Source: Astragalus membranaceus | Taxonomy: Eukaryota > Streptophyta > Magnoliopsida > Fabales > Fabaceae | Direction of reading: 5' to 3' | DNA: 64,000 bases | NCBI GenBank assembly: GCA_039519185.1 | Contig: CM076850.1 | Span: forward strand, 87,836,270 to 87,900,269 | Shown: piece after piece, positions 42,821 to 55,300 of the stretch | How positions within the stretch are numbered: the first letter of the stretch is position 1 | Layout: each line of letters begins with the position of its first letter | Translations under genes and position numbers: made by a program | Notes under the pieces: model-generated | Database searches by the model: none | Seen by the model: the letters and a program-made list of their open reading frames with translations, nothing else | Told to the model about the DNA's origin: nothing

Positions 42821-45800
42821 CGTTGCGCCCGAAAAAGTCCCCGAGGGAGAACCTTCCTCGTTCACAACTTTTCTTAAGACAATGAAGCCGCCACCAATAT
42901 TTATTAAGGAAAATATTAGGAAAACCTTCTTTGGAAAGCGATTGGTCTTGCGAAACTAGAGATTAGGGTTCGGGGGTCGGTTACGCGCAGGGAAGGTGTT
43001 AGCACCCCACGCGTCCTCTCTACTGAGAGGGAACCTTTAATTGAATGTGTGGTTTTAGTGTGTTGACTTGAAAATACTTAATTTTGCCTCTCTACTTCTT
43101 ATTGAAGAATTCTTAATGAAAACCTTTATTTATTATGAAAAATGGGGAAAATGGTTTTTTAGAAAAAAAACGCTTGTCGGGACATGGCCCGCTCCTACGT
43201 ATCTCCCGGTGCGATGGAGAACTCAAAGCTACGTAGTTCTTCTTTGTCCTGAAAAGGTTTTTGTCTTTTATCTTTTTAGTGAGTTTTTTGAAATAGGACG
43301 AGCATTTAGCGAATGATTAAATTAACCAAGGTTATGGGTAATCACCGCTAAATACTCTTGAAAATGAGAGTCACTACCGCCAGTCAGACGAACAAAGGCT
43401 CTGATTGACTATTAGTAGCGACTCGTTTTTATTATCCTTTTTTAAAGTGATTTTCGAAAGAGATTGATTGGCACGAGTGATCAAACTAACAAAGGTTATG
43501 AGTGATCATCGCTTGTTGTTCTTTTGGGAAAAAGACATCGCCACCAATGGCTAGACGAACAAAGGTTCTGATTAACCACTAGTGACGATGGGTTGAAAGT
43601 GATTTTAGAAAGGAAAATGTTTTTGTTCTGAAAATGATCTTGGTTTGCAAAAGTGATTCTTTTTTGTTATGAAAATAACTCTTTTCTTTTTATTATGCAA
43701 ATGCTAAACTTTTTTATGGTTGCGCTTGACGAGAATGTGACTCGCTCCTACGTATCCCAAATGGGAATCAAAGCGACGTAGTTCTAACGAGCTTTGAAAA
43801 ATCTTTTTGAAACTTCTTTTGAAAATGAGAGCTTTCATGATGATCAAACTAACAAAGGTTATGATGGATCATTACTAGTAACTCTCTTTGAAAATGCCTT
43901 TTGTAAATGCAAACTTTCATGGTGATCGAACTAACAAAAATTATGATGGATCACCGCCAATAACTTGTTTTTGATTCTTTGATACTTAGAAAAATGCTTT
44001 TTAAAATTGGATGCGTTCATGATAACCAAACCAACAAAGGTTGTGATGGATTATCACTAGTAGCTTGCTTTATGCTTGCGAAAGTTCTTTTGAAATTGAG
44101 GCTTTCATGACAATCGAACCAACAAAGGTTGTGATGGATTGCCACTAGTAACCATTTTTATGGCAAGTCGTTTAGAAATGAAAACAATGAGTGCAAGAAA
44201 AAATTAGTGAATTCACGATCATTGGAATCAAATCATTAAGCAACAACATTTGAATTTGCAAACAAGGATCAAGCCTAAACTATATATATTAGATCACAAC
44301 ACAAAGGTAGGCAAGGAAGGAACTTGAAGTGGGCATTTAAGTAAGAATACAAGAGTAGGCAAGATTGAACCTAAATGCACATCTAATGGAAGATGCTAGG
44401 TGAGAACCATACTCAAATATTTCTACAAGATGCAAGGGAATCTAAATGCACATCTATTGGAAGATGCAATGTATGGAATTGACCTATCTAAGTGTTGATG
44501 ATATTCTTATATGAGAGTGGACAATGAAATTGTTAGCTTAAGGAAAAGAGTTGCCTCAATCATGATCATGGGCAAGCATAAGCAAGCAAATTATTTAGCA
44601 ACCAAAGTATCAAAGAATGTTGAATCACTTTAGTCAATCCTCACACTTAAGATTAAGTGCACAAGTGCACAAGTGTGAATCTTCTTGCCAATCATCAACA
44701 AAAACAAGTTTATTAAAGCAAACCCAAACCCTAATTTTTTATGTTAAAACCTAGGAGCATACATACCCTAAATCAACTATTATTCATCCCCAAATCATGA
44801 AATAGACAAAAGCATTCAAGAACCCTAAACCTAGGCCCATGGCCGAATGTCATCATGCTTGAAATGAGTTTCTTATTTTGTGAAAGTTATGCAAACAAGA
44901 GTGAATATGCAAGGAAATGTGAGAAAACACAACAACAACTAGCAAATCACATTTTTATGAGAGTATGCGAAGTACAACATGCCATAAAACAACATTTTAT
45001 TTCATGAAAGACAAGGATTAAGATCAACACAAATCAACATTTATCAAAGGGTGAGAAGCATCATAAGCACCCAAGCCTCCCTAAGTGCTTGTCAAAGTGC
45101 TTATGACACTTCTCACCAACAACAATCAACAATATGAGAATATGAAGATGATAGGATGAATGCTTTTTATATTTTTTGAGGAAATACTCAAAGATGATGC
45201 AAGGTTTTAAGGATTACCTTAGCTTTGAGCTAGAAAGTGAGATGAAAAGATGAAGCTAGGCACAAATCAACAAAACTCCAATATCCTTCAAAGAAGTACC
45301 TACTTGATGATGATGCTTGAACTTTGAATGAGAAATGGAGGGAGTATGTGAAAGAGGGATGCAAATGAGGTGAGTTGTTTGTTAGGGTTTTTGGTGTAGG
45401 AGAAAATGAGAAGGTTCCTTTGAGATGAAAGAAAAAACAAGAGGAAGTGAGGAAGAGGAGGGGGGCTACGAATTTCTTGGTTTTTTTTGGAGAGGAGAGA
45501 AGTGAGTTGTTCTTATTCAAATCCTTGGGAGGCCAAAGATCTAATGGGTTTAAGGTTGTGAGAGGGAAATAAAGAAATTAGTGTGTATTTAGTGGTGTAG
45601 AGAGAAAGAAGGTAAAAATATGTTGTGTATTGAATGTTATTGGATTCAAAGGTGTGCTTGTCATGATGAAAGGCTTTTTTTGTGATGTGCACTTGATGGG
45701 GCTGAAGTGAAGGGCATGAGGGTGGAGTGAAGGAGGTGAAGAAATTAGTGTGTATTTAGTGGTGTAGAGAGAATGAAGGTAAAAATATGTTGTGTATTGA

Positions 45801-46308
45801 ATGTTATTGGACTCAAAGGTGTGCTTGTCATGATGAAAGGCTTTTTTTGTGATGTGCACTTGATGGGGCTGAAGTGAAGGGCATGAGGGTGGAGTGAGGG
45901 AGGTTGTTTGCTTGTGAAATTGGTGCTTACTTTGGCCAAAAATGGATAAAAGCAAAAAGCACCTAAAAGGAATTAGCCCTAATTCTAAAAATACCATAAG
46001 CATCCAATATTATTTTGTTATTCATTTTTTTTATTTTGATTTCAGATTTCTATTTTTAATTATACATATTATTGAGCCTTTTTGAAAGTGAGAGAAAAAA
46101 AACCGTTATAATTGACCAAAATACCCTTTTTGGCTCTAAAACCCTAATTTGCCCGAAAAGTGCGTTCCAACCCTAAAAACGATTTCAAGAACCTTGGAAT
46201 GCCTTCTAGGATCCGAAATGTAGTGCATAAGGCTCTTCGCTCTTCAATTTATTTATTTTTTGGAAAATTAGGGTTTTGACCTAAGCCGGACAAAATTGGG
46301 GTATGACA
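42821..46308 (-). mobile_element. Ogre-like solo LTR (3.5 kb) inserted in copia gag
   Basis: Minus strand runs TGTCATACCCCAATTTTGTC...GGGCGCAACG, flanked by a perfect 5-bp duplication GCAGC (42816-42820 and 46309-46313). The far end is CG on the plus strand where TG is expected, one change. It shares the CTCCTACGTATC...CTACGTAGTTC block (43190-43240, weaker at 43740-43780) with the LTR at 3424-6049. At 43300-44160 it has about eight diverged repeats with CGAACTAACAAAGGTTATGA-like cores. No internal coding region is present, so LTR-LTR recombination probably removed the rest. Confidence 0.85.
45574..45905. repeat. 167-bp tandem duplication inside the solo LTR
   Basis: GAAATTAGTGTGTATTTAGT starts at 45574 and 45741; the two copies are nearly identical. 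Confidence 0.93.
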
Positions 46309-46626
46309 GCAGCACCAGTGTAATACCTCTCTAAGGCATCCCAGACAGCCTTAGAAGTCTCATAACTTCTAATCCTATCAAAGTTTGCCTCATCACACCC
46401 CTGGTGTATGAGATAAATTGCCTTGTAGTCCTTTTGTTCGTTTTTCATTGAACAAATTAGTTTCAGCAACAGTTGGTTCTTCACCCAATGGTTCAAAACC
46501 ATTCCTAACAATTCTGAGAACACCATGGCAGCCAAAAATGGCCTTCATTTGGAGGCTCCATCTGTCCCAGTTTTTCCCATCAAGCTTTGGGATTTGTGTG
46601 TTTAGACCTGTCCCAGTACTAGCCAT
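46309..46626 (-). pseudogene. N-terminal gag of the copia element
   Basis: ATG at 46626 begins a gag of the UBN2 type (IPKLDGKNWDRWSLQMKAIF). A single-base frameshift near 46440 moves it to the frame reading YLIHQGCDEANF and AVWDALERYYTG, which is then cut by the solo LTR at 46308. The gag resumes at 42820. Confidence 0.85.
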
Positions 46627-46800
46627 CTTTTAGCACTGAAAACACTTTAAACACAGAAATTGTTAGAACACAAAAAACTGCACAATCAGATTGTGCAGGT
46701 AAAACTGAGAAAAACCTTAAAGAACTTTAAAGAACTTTAAAAGAAAACTTAAAGAAGATATAGAGATAGAAAATTTTCCTGTTTTTCCCTGGATTGTTAC

Positions 46801-46814
46801 CAGCTTTGATACCA
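46801..46814 (-). promoter_or_regulatory. Primer binding site of the non-autonomous copia element
   Basis: Minus strand TGGTATCAAAGC directly inside the 5' LTR, one base off the usual initiator tRNA-Met site. Confidence 0.85.
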
Positions 46815-48199
46815 TGTTGAATTTCTTACACATTTATTTGATTTTACCTGCAGGTTGTATTCAGCAATTCAGAGGTGCAGCTAGCAGGAAGCCCAGTCCA
46901 CTGGTTTGGCCCACAGTGGCCAAAAATACTCTGCAGCCCAGATGAGTTCCAAAAACGGATATGCGGAACCCAGCGGGTCGCTTACTGTTACTACACGCGG
47001 GTTGGAAGCGGGTTATGGGTCACAGAAATCGGATCTGTATAAAAACCAAATTTCTGAAACCCTAATTCATTATTTCAAAGAATCTCTCTCTCCGTTCTTG
47101 AATTCTCTCTGAGGCTTCGTCTTCTTCCTTTAGACCACCACCTGGGTTTCTTGATTCCACCTGGAATCTGAAGAAGACTCACGCCCAGATTCACAGCGAG
47201 GGTCTCCTTTAACACGAAGATCAGGTAACTGCTTTATTTCTCTTAAAATTTTCTCTGTTCTTTTCAGTTCGAAACCCTAGGTTTTTCAAACTCTAGCTTA
47301 CTTCTTTCTTTTCTGTTTCTGTTTCTGATTTCACTGTTTGCTACGAGCAGTAAACCCTAACTTCTGTATCTGTTACTTTACTGCAAGGGCCTTTCAAGAT
47401 CTGACTGAACACGAATCTTCACCACCTGGGAAGATTGTAGAGATTCACGAACCCAGAAGGTATAATCGCACCTTCTTTACTTTCTATTTTGCTGTTTTCG
47501 GTTTATTTCATATAAACCCTAACCTTGTTGCTGGTTTTCTTGTTTATATGAATTGTGAATGGTTGTTTGATGATCACTGTGAGTTTCAACACTTTGAAAC
47601 ACACCCAGAATATTACAAACAGGTATATGATTATTTGCTGTCTTCCTTTCCTTTCTTTTTCAGTGTTTTCAGTCACAGAAAACAGATACTAACTACTGGC
47701 TTTTCTCTCTGTTTTGCAAGGCTATTTCAACCTCCTGTTGAAATAAGGCTGTCTCACAAAACCTTAGAGGGAAGCAAGTTGCAGATCACTCAGAGAAAGA
47801 AAGACTTGAAGACTATTGAATGTAAAGAAAAATGCAAACTATTTTTTATTCACTGTGTATATCTTCACATTTCTGCTGCTATTAGAAATGTATTTATAGG
47901 TGATAGATTAGAGTTTGTTGTAGATAACAAACTCAGTTTGTTAAACTGTTAACAACCTGAACAATTAGTTAGGAACTAATTTTGTTATACAGCTGTAACT
48001 AATTTAACTAAACAGGGACTGTTAAGTCATTTAATTTCTGGCTGTTGGATTAACTTTAATCTAAGGCTATTATTTGAAGTTGATCTAAGTTGTGGATTAC
48101 CAATAATCCAACATAAACCTGATAAACTTTGTTTTCTTCAATACTGTGTTTTGCCGAGTTTTCAGTCGGTGGCCAAAAGGACAGATGGATTGCATCTTA
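46815..48199 (-). repeat. 5' LTR of the non-autonomous copia element
   Basis: TGTTGAATTTC...GCATCTTA, 1385 bp, about 99% identical to 39434-40818. Minus-strand TATA at 47891-47900. The outer end reads TAAGATG on the minus strand where the other LTR has TGAGATG. An antisense 204-codon frame lies at 47338-47952. Confidence 0.9.
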
Positions 48200-48348
48200 A
48201 CCCATTGGTATCCGCGGAAGAAAACACCAAAGTACGCTTGTCTCCGTTGTTTTCGCCATGGTTAGCAATTCGATGATGAAGCGAGTTTTTCAGTGGATTT
48301 CGATGATTATCAAAAGAAAAGGTGTGGCCTAGGAATCGTTTTATCGAG

Positions 48349-48366
48349 GCCCCACGGTGGGCACCA
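48349..48366 (-). promoter_or_regulatory. Primer binding site of the split element
   Basis: Minus strand TGGTGCCCACCGTGGGGC, one base inside the 5' LTR. Confidence 0.75.
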
Positions 48367-48367
48367 A

Positions 48368-48668
48368 TATTCTTGGATAGAGTTTCATTGATGAACTTGA
48401 ATTGTAATAATGGAGGTCGGATAGCTTTTTGGCCATCTCGGCATTCTCTATTATAGTGTTTGTATACAAGAAATGTGTCTCTCTCTATCTGTACTCTAAG
48501 CCTTCTATATATAGAGTCTAAGTAACCTCCAGACGGTTACTGAGGGTGGTTTCTTTATCTTCCCTCCAGATGGGCAGGCATCTTCTTGTATTGGGCCGAG
48601 GTCTTCATGTAAAGTTGAAAGATGGTCCGCCTTGCGGTGTGCCGAGCCCAAAAGTCCATGACGGTCCA
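48368..48668 (-). repeat. 5' LTR of the split element
   Basis: TATTCTTGGATAGAG...GACGGTCCA, 301 bp, matching 23534-23842. Confidence 0.85.
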
Positions 48669-49147
48669 AGTTTTATAATAACTTCTAGTTTTGTGTGTTT
48701 CGTTTTCTTTTGCAAGTTTACCTATATTCTATCTAAAGGTCCTAATATTATTAGTGATTATACTTACCCTTCAAACGGGTAAATTTGTTGCTAGCCAAGA
48801 CATTTATTTATGTCGACTAAATAAGATTTTAAGTACTCATTAGTCATTAGAGTGAAACCTATAGGAAGTCTGTATCCAAGAGAAATAAAGGATAGACTAA
48901 AACAAGGTGGGTCAAAGTTTGAAGCCAGAAAATATATCATAAGTTAAGATTCGTTATAATTTGGCTCTCAAAAGCAGCCATAATAATTTGATATCATGTC
49001 ATTCATGTGTCCTACGGCTAATGCTAATGCTAATGCAGCAGAAAGAACTCAAGTCAAAGGTCAAAGGGAAAAATTTTCTACATAAAAAAAAATCCAAAAA
49101 GCATAATAAATTTTCTTTCTTTCTTTCACTATTAACAATGATATGCC
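48669..49147 (-). other. Downstream flank of the PLAC8-family gene
   Basis: AT-rich single-copy-looking DNA between the nest and the gene's stop codon; should contain the 3' untranslated region. A 27-bp text near 48749-48776 (ATTAGTGATTATACTTACCC) is also present near 23494, just outside the other end of the split element. Confidence 0.5.
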
Positions 49148-49384
49148 TTAAAGAGCCTGCATCTCCAAAGTAGTATGCTCATTATGCTCATCGTTGTTAG
49201 CTGAAGAGGTTTCAGGATTTTCCTTTTCATCAGTAGTCTTCATCTCTTGAATTGGAGGAGGGTTTACAATAGTCATTTCAGAAAACATATTGTCTGAGAG
49301 TCTTCCCTTCATCTCTCTGTGTTCCTGACACAAGGCACACCAGTGCAAGCAGCAATGCACACAACATGCATTACAAGGTGAATT
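49148..49384 (-). CDS. CNR6: CNR6-like exon 4
   Basis: 78 codons plus TAA. Begins NSPCNACCVHCCLHWCALCQ after a TTGCAG acceptor; C-terminal tail is acidic and ends TTLEMQAL. Confidence 0.93.
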   Translation of the reverse strand, partial: NSPCNACCVHCCLHWCALCQEHREMKGRLSDNMFSEMTIVNPPPIQEMKTTDEKENPETSSANNDEHNEHTTLEMQAL

Positions 49385-52300
49385 CTGCAATCACAAAAAA
49401 TAACAAGCAAGGATTCGTTATTCCATCGTTAATGCCGACTACAAAGGGTAATTTAGTAACAGTAATACACAAATTATACCCTTTCATTACACTACCAACT
49501 TTTCTTAATATGCGTAAAAAGTGTCATAGGGCCTTATATTACGGGAAGGAGGGAGTATATATTATTCGATCGTTAATGCCAGCGCCTAACTGTCTTAGTG
49601 AAAAATATTTTCAGCAGATGTACCTTCAAGTGATACTTCTTCTGCAAGGATTGCCGAATTTGACCGGTATAAATGCCACACATCCACCATGTAAAAAACA
49701 AACCCTCGCAAACGAGACATGTTGTACCAGGGTCAATACCAGGAAAGATGGAAGTTGCAACTACAGTTGCTATTGCCAGAGAAATGCCGCCTTCAACACA
49801 AATTGCATGACAAATGCATGGATGATTCCAAGGAATGTCTTCCTTCAACCTCTCTACATTGCGCCCGAATAATACACAAGGACAGAATAGTCCTGTCAAG
49901 CCTGCAATGAAGGATGAAACAATATAAAAAGAAGCGGTATATAAAGGCCGAGCAAGCTTAAATCATACCAATTGGAAACAATTACATTTACAAAAAACAA
50001 ATCAAAAATTAGAGGCTATTAACACGATGACGACTGGTTCCAAATCACAATTGACTAATCTAGAATAGACCATATAGCTACAATCCTGATTCAAGTACGG
50101 TTTGAGAGGTTGATCATGTATATTAACTTACAACTTTCACGGTCTTCTGCACATCCAAATATGCCAGTCATCCAAGGTTCATCTGCAGGAGGTGCATAGC
50201 TTTCAGGTAGTGGCTGTCTACATTCTGGGCACTTGTGAACAGCCAACTGCAAAGTATCCAAATTCATAATGAAATATTTATCTGTTTGTACAAAAAGTCA
50301 CTCAAAACCTCAACGAAATACATACTGAAGTTTTTAACATTTTCATATTGCTTTGGCTCAAAAATCTATATCTATTAAGTGAAATTTCAAATTTAACACA
50401 GAAATAGCAAACTTATTCTTCTAAGTTAACTTCAATGATTTCAGAAAATTTCTACGCGAATTGTTAGGCACAATTTTCCTCTTTGACATGAGTCATAGAA
50501 CCACCATTTCAACTAGTGTTGTATTGAGATAGCAGCAAGAAGTAATGAAACCTAAACCTTTCCTCCAATAACTCCTAAGCTGTCATGTCTAAAAATGATC
50601 TACTCTCTTTGGACTTGTTTATAAGCAAAAAAGTAACAAATTTTCTAGACTCAAATATAAGAAAATATCAATTAACACAGCATCATTTAATGTCATTATT
50701 CTACAAATACCCTTATCTAATTCTACTTTTACTAATAAAAGTTTTGCACATCGCAAGAAAATAAAGGTATATTAGTAAAATTAGTTTATTTTTTATAAAA
50801 CCAAGAATATTAAATGAATATAACAAACATTCTTAATCTATGTGAAGTTAGGTTTTTTTTGCTTATAAATAAGTCCAGAGTAGTATTAAACAGTGACTGA
50901 CAGACAAAAACAGCAATCCTCTACACCAAGATCCATAAACTTGAAAATGTCCTACACAGCTCAGGCAACTCAAAAGAAAGAAAAGAAAAACTCTGACAGT
51001 CATCTAAAAAAGATAACACAAGATTGGAGAGGGGAATATTTATTCAAAAATTGGACTTAAATATCTTTTTTATTTAATGTGACTATAAATATTTCAAAGG
51101 TGAAAATTTTCACATCCGCTCCATTAAAATCTCTCCCTCTCCTCCCCTCCCCTCACATCCATTGAACCAAACAAACACCAAATTTTCATAAAATGGCCCA
51201 ATTATTACAGTCAAAAATTGGAATAGTTGGTTGAAGATCAGCTGGCTCATATTCCTACCTCAGAAAATCAGATTCAAAACAGAAGCTTAGAAATTAGAAT
51301 ATGAGCTACCCGACCTTTATCTTTATCTTAATCAACCGCAGTAATTTTTTACTGCAGTAAATCCAGTGACATATTTGTAGTTCATAAACTCAATTTCACA
51401 GTAAGAAGCAAATTCAGCGTCTGCAATGTGATACATCCCAACCCACATTCACATTCTAACAATCGAATTAAATTCCTCTTTAAGGATCACACAAGGTAAA
51501 TGTTATGGTAATATGTCTTAATAATAATTGCACCCCTCATTTAGGGCCCATTAACAATTTGGCCCATTAACAGCCCAACCAAATCAACGGCTCAGATGTC
51601 TTCTCAAGATCGGTTGGCTCAGAATAAACAACACAAACACATTCAAACTCTATAAATACCCCATTCAATGCTCATTAATGGTAAGCACTTTTTAACCAAA
51701 CACTTATTCTCTCAAATACTGACTTAAGCGTCGGAGTATCATTGCAGGTACAACCTCGCCCTCCAAGATCGAACATCTCAAGATCGAACACCTCAACATC
51801 GCCTCTCAAGGTCGAACCTCTCCAGGTCGAACAAAACCTTCCTCTCAAAGCCCGAAGACAAAGATAGAATCAAGGACGAAATATCTACCAACTGCATAAT
51901 ATCGATCCTCAAGATCGGAAGCACGGTACAGAACATTGGCGACCACAGTGGGAGAAACCAATACCCGATTTTTCTCACCATCTCCTTGAACTTATTGAAT
52001 GGCACCAACACACCGCTCAATACCGACTAGTCTCATGGCCGAACCTGACCTCGGCCCTCAGCGAACTCCCGAAGGCCACGTCCAGGAACTCACGAATTCG
52101 TCGCAAACACGAAGCCGACATCCCAACACGGGACCTTCCCGAGCACAATCAGGCGCGGATGAGACGAGCTTACCATCTCCCCCTCAACTACTCCCGGCCC
52201 TGACGGACGCGGTTCAACATCTCGTTCAGCTATTGGCCCGGCAAGAAGCGGTAAATGAAGAAAGAAACAACCGTTTCGCCAACCTCGAATCCGAAGTAGC

Positions 52301-55300
52301 GAGACTGCAAGGTCGGAACGTCCTGGATCAACAATCATCCGGGCAGAGCTCGCTGGAGGAACGACGCCCAACTCGAAGAAGACTTTTTCATCGATCACCC
52401 CCACGGAGAAAGCTCACTCATCGCTCCCCCGCACGCCGTCAACGAGGGAATGGTTCCCGTTCTCCTCTGGCTCGACAACACGAGGCTCATTCCCGTTCTC
52501 CGTCAGCTCGACAATATGACGATCTAGATGATCCTCATTCTCCTCCACGCCGCCACCGAGGGAATGGTTCCCGTTCTCCTCTGGCTCGACAAATTGAAGG
52601 CTCAACCTCGTCACGGAGACGATCGAGAAGCCATGACATCATTCAAAAGGTCCATCACAGACGCCAACCACTGTCACAAGTAAATCGACTTGGGCGGAAA
52701 GGTCCTTTCACAAAGTCGATCGACAACTTCCGGGTCCCCCGGTATCTCGAAAAACCACCTGGAGGATTGAAGACTTACGACGGGACGGGCGACCCCGACA
52801 GACATCTAGACCAATTTGACACAACCATGCAGTATCGAAATGTACCCATGGAAATGAAATGTCGAATATTCCCTTTGACCCTAGACAAAATGGCTTCCGA
52901 ATGGTTTCGGACGTTAAGGTCGAATACCATTTCCTCATGGGACCAGTTAGCAAAACACTTCTCGGTGCACTTTGCCCATTCCAAGAGCAAACCCAAAAAC
53001 AAAAATGTTCTAGCATCTATTGTCCAGAAAGCAAATGAACCCCTGAGGGAATATATAGAGCGATTCAACATCGAAGCTCTTCAGGTTCGGCAGTTAGACG
53101 ACGCTTTTCGAATTTTCTTCATGGCCCAAGGTCTGCTCCCTGGAAGCTCGTTCCGAAAGCACATCAACACCTGGGAACCTAACACCCTTCAAGAATTCCT
53201 CGAACTATCCCAGTGCTTCATTAACGAAGAAGAAAATTCCAAGATCGACAAAACGTCGTCACAGGCAGAATCGTCGAAACGCCACATCGAGGTCGACCCT
53301 CGGAAAAACTCCTGGAACATCGGTAGGAAAAATCGTCACCAGGTATACACCGAACTCAACGTCTCCAACGCCCAGTTACTAGGGGAATGTTGGAACGTCG
53401 AATTCAGGGACGTCAAGCCTCCCAGGCCCTTACCTATCCGACCTGGGCAGAAGGCCAACAAATACTGCCGATACCACAGAAGCAATGGCCATGACACAAA
53501 CCATTGCAACGCCCTAAAGGATGACATAGAAGATTTGATAAAACGGGGAAAACTATCTTCTTACGTCAAAAGGGAGGGAGAACGGTCTGACAACTTCGGA
53601 AGAGAAAGAAATGAAAACCTCAGGGCAAAAGGAAAAGAAATGACCGACCCAGACCGCGAAGAGCTGGATAAAAAACGCTCGGTTATCATGATGATAACTG
53701 GGGGATTCGATCATGAAGGATCGGGAAAATCCATGAAGAGAAAATGGAAGGAATTGTTGTGCGTGGCTTCAACGTCAACGACCCCGGTCAAGACTAACCG
53801 ACCTCCATTATCTTTTAGTGACAACGACCTTATTGACGGAAAAGCTAACAAACACGTACCTCTCTTGATATCGGCAATCATAGCCAACAAGGAGGTACGT
53901 AGAATCCTGGTCGATCAGGGGAGCTCATCAGACATCATCTTTATCGATCTTCTGAGCAAAATGGGGATCGATAAAGAGGAACTCACCCCTTATAGAGGGA
54001 CGGCTTTGTCCGGTTTTAACGGATCTCGAACGAAACCCCTTGGACATCTGGAGCTAATGGTTACCTACGGAACCGAACCAATGGTCCGAACCGTCAGAAC
54101 CAAATTCCTCGTCTTACCTTGTGAATCCATATACAACGGCATTATAGGAAGACCGACCCTCGGCAGGCTCGGGGCGGTTACATCCACCACTCACTTAAAA
54201 ATGAAGTTCCACTCTCTTTGCGACAGAGTTATCACTTTAAACTCTGACTTAGAGTCGGCCTCCAGGTGTTTTTTCCTATGGACTAAGAACGAAAGAAAAG
54301 CTTCGGAGCATGAAGGGGTTCCCCCTTCGGAAGAACTGGCGACTCCCAAAATGCCAAAAGGAAGATCGACTGAAGTTAACACCGCTACTAACGTAGGAAC
54401 CAACTGCGGTCCGGAGGTCGAAAAACAGATAGATATCGACGAGCTAACAAAAGAGCTCAAACGCAAAATCAGAAGACCAGAGCCTGATGGAAAGTTCGTC
54501 GAAACACAACTCGGTTCAGACCCCTCCCAAAAAATCAAAATAGGGATCGACCTTCCAGAAAAGATCAAGACCGAATTAACCCAATGTCTTAAAGATTTCA
54601 AAGACATTTTTGCTTGGTCGGCCGAAGACATGCCTGGGATCCCGCCAGAGATTGCCTGCCATCGGCTCGCAATAAACCCAGAAGCAAAATGGATCGCCCA
54701 AAGAAAGCGGGCCCAAAGCAGAGAAAAAGCCATTGCTGCCACCTTAGCAGTAGACGACCTCATCCGAGCCAACTTTATCTCTGAGGTTAAATACACAACT
54801 TGGTTATCAAACCCTGTCCTGGTGAAGAAGTCTAACGGAAAATGGCGTATGTGTGTCGACTACACCGATCTTAATAAAGCTTGCCCAAAAGACGCCTTTC
54901 CGGTCCCCAGTATCGATCGTTTGGTCGACAGCGCTTCCGGTTTCCAGTTGTTATCTTTCATGGACGCATACTCCGGGTACAACCAAATCGCCATGTTTCC
55001 ACCAGACCAAGCAAAAACCGCCTTCATCACTGACCGAGGAAACTTCGCGTACCGTGTTATGCCCTTTGGTTTAAAAAACGCTGGAGCAACTTATCAAAGA
55101 ATGATGAACAAAGTTTTCCAAAACCAGATCGGTAAAAGCGTAGAGGTTTACCTCGACGATATGATCGCCAAAAGCAAAAGTGATGCCGACCATGTGAGCG
55201 ATCTGAAAGCAATTTTCTCTGAGGTACGAAAAAACAGAATGAGATTAAACCCAGAGAAATGCACTTTCGGAGTTCGAGCTGGGAAATTCTTAGGTTTCTT

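Larger units (their letters stand above)
39434..48199 (-). mobile_element. Young non-autonomous Ty1/copia element with internal pol deletion
   Basis: Two 1385-bp LTRs (39434-40818, 46815-48199) with roughly 11 differences (under 1%) flank a minus-strand gag and a shrunken, rearranged pol. The primer binding site is TGGTATCAAAGC. A 3.5-kb Ogre-like solo LTR interrupts gag. I found no perfect target duplication: TAAAC on the left against TAACC overlapping the right end is the nearest. Without reverse transcriptase or an integrase core it must have been moved by another element's enzymes. Confidence 0.88.
23534..48668 (-). mobile_element. Old non-coding LTR element split by nested insertions
   Basis: LTRs at 23534-23842 and 48368-48668 match over about 300 bp (about 5% different plus an 8-bp gap). 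The left one is preceded by a polypurine tract and the right one followed by a primer binding site, as expected for one minus-strand element. Flanks AGTTC and AGTTT form a target duplication with one change. Removing the nested solo LTR, CACTA, Athila-like and copia elements leaves about 6 kb of internal DNA (23843-26640, 27512-28028, 29255-29262, 38465-39433, 48200-48367). No protein domain is recognised in it, so it fits a large non-autonomous derivative (LARD type). The join is inferred from the sequence, not proved. Confidence 0.75.

Noticed and set aside
45230..46003. Minus-strand frames with duplicated Ser/Pro/His text
   Set aside because: They come from the 167-bp tandem duplication inside the Ogre-like solo LTR.
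54191..54796. Long minus-strand frames opposite Tat gag-pol
   Set aside because: They overlap conserved catalytic domains on the plus strand and have no recognisable domain; unlike the 58365-60836 gene they do not join by splice sites.
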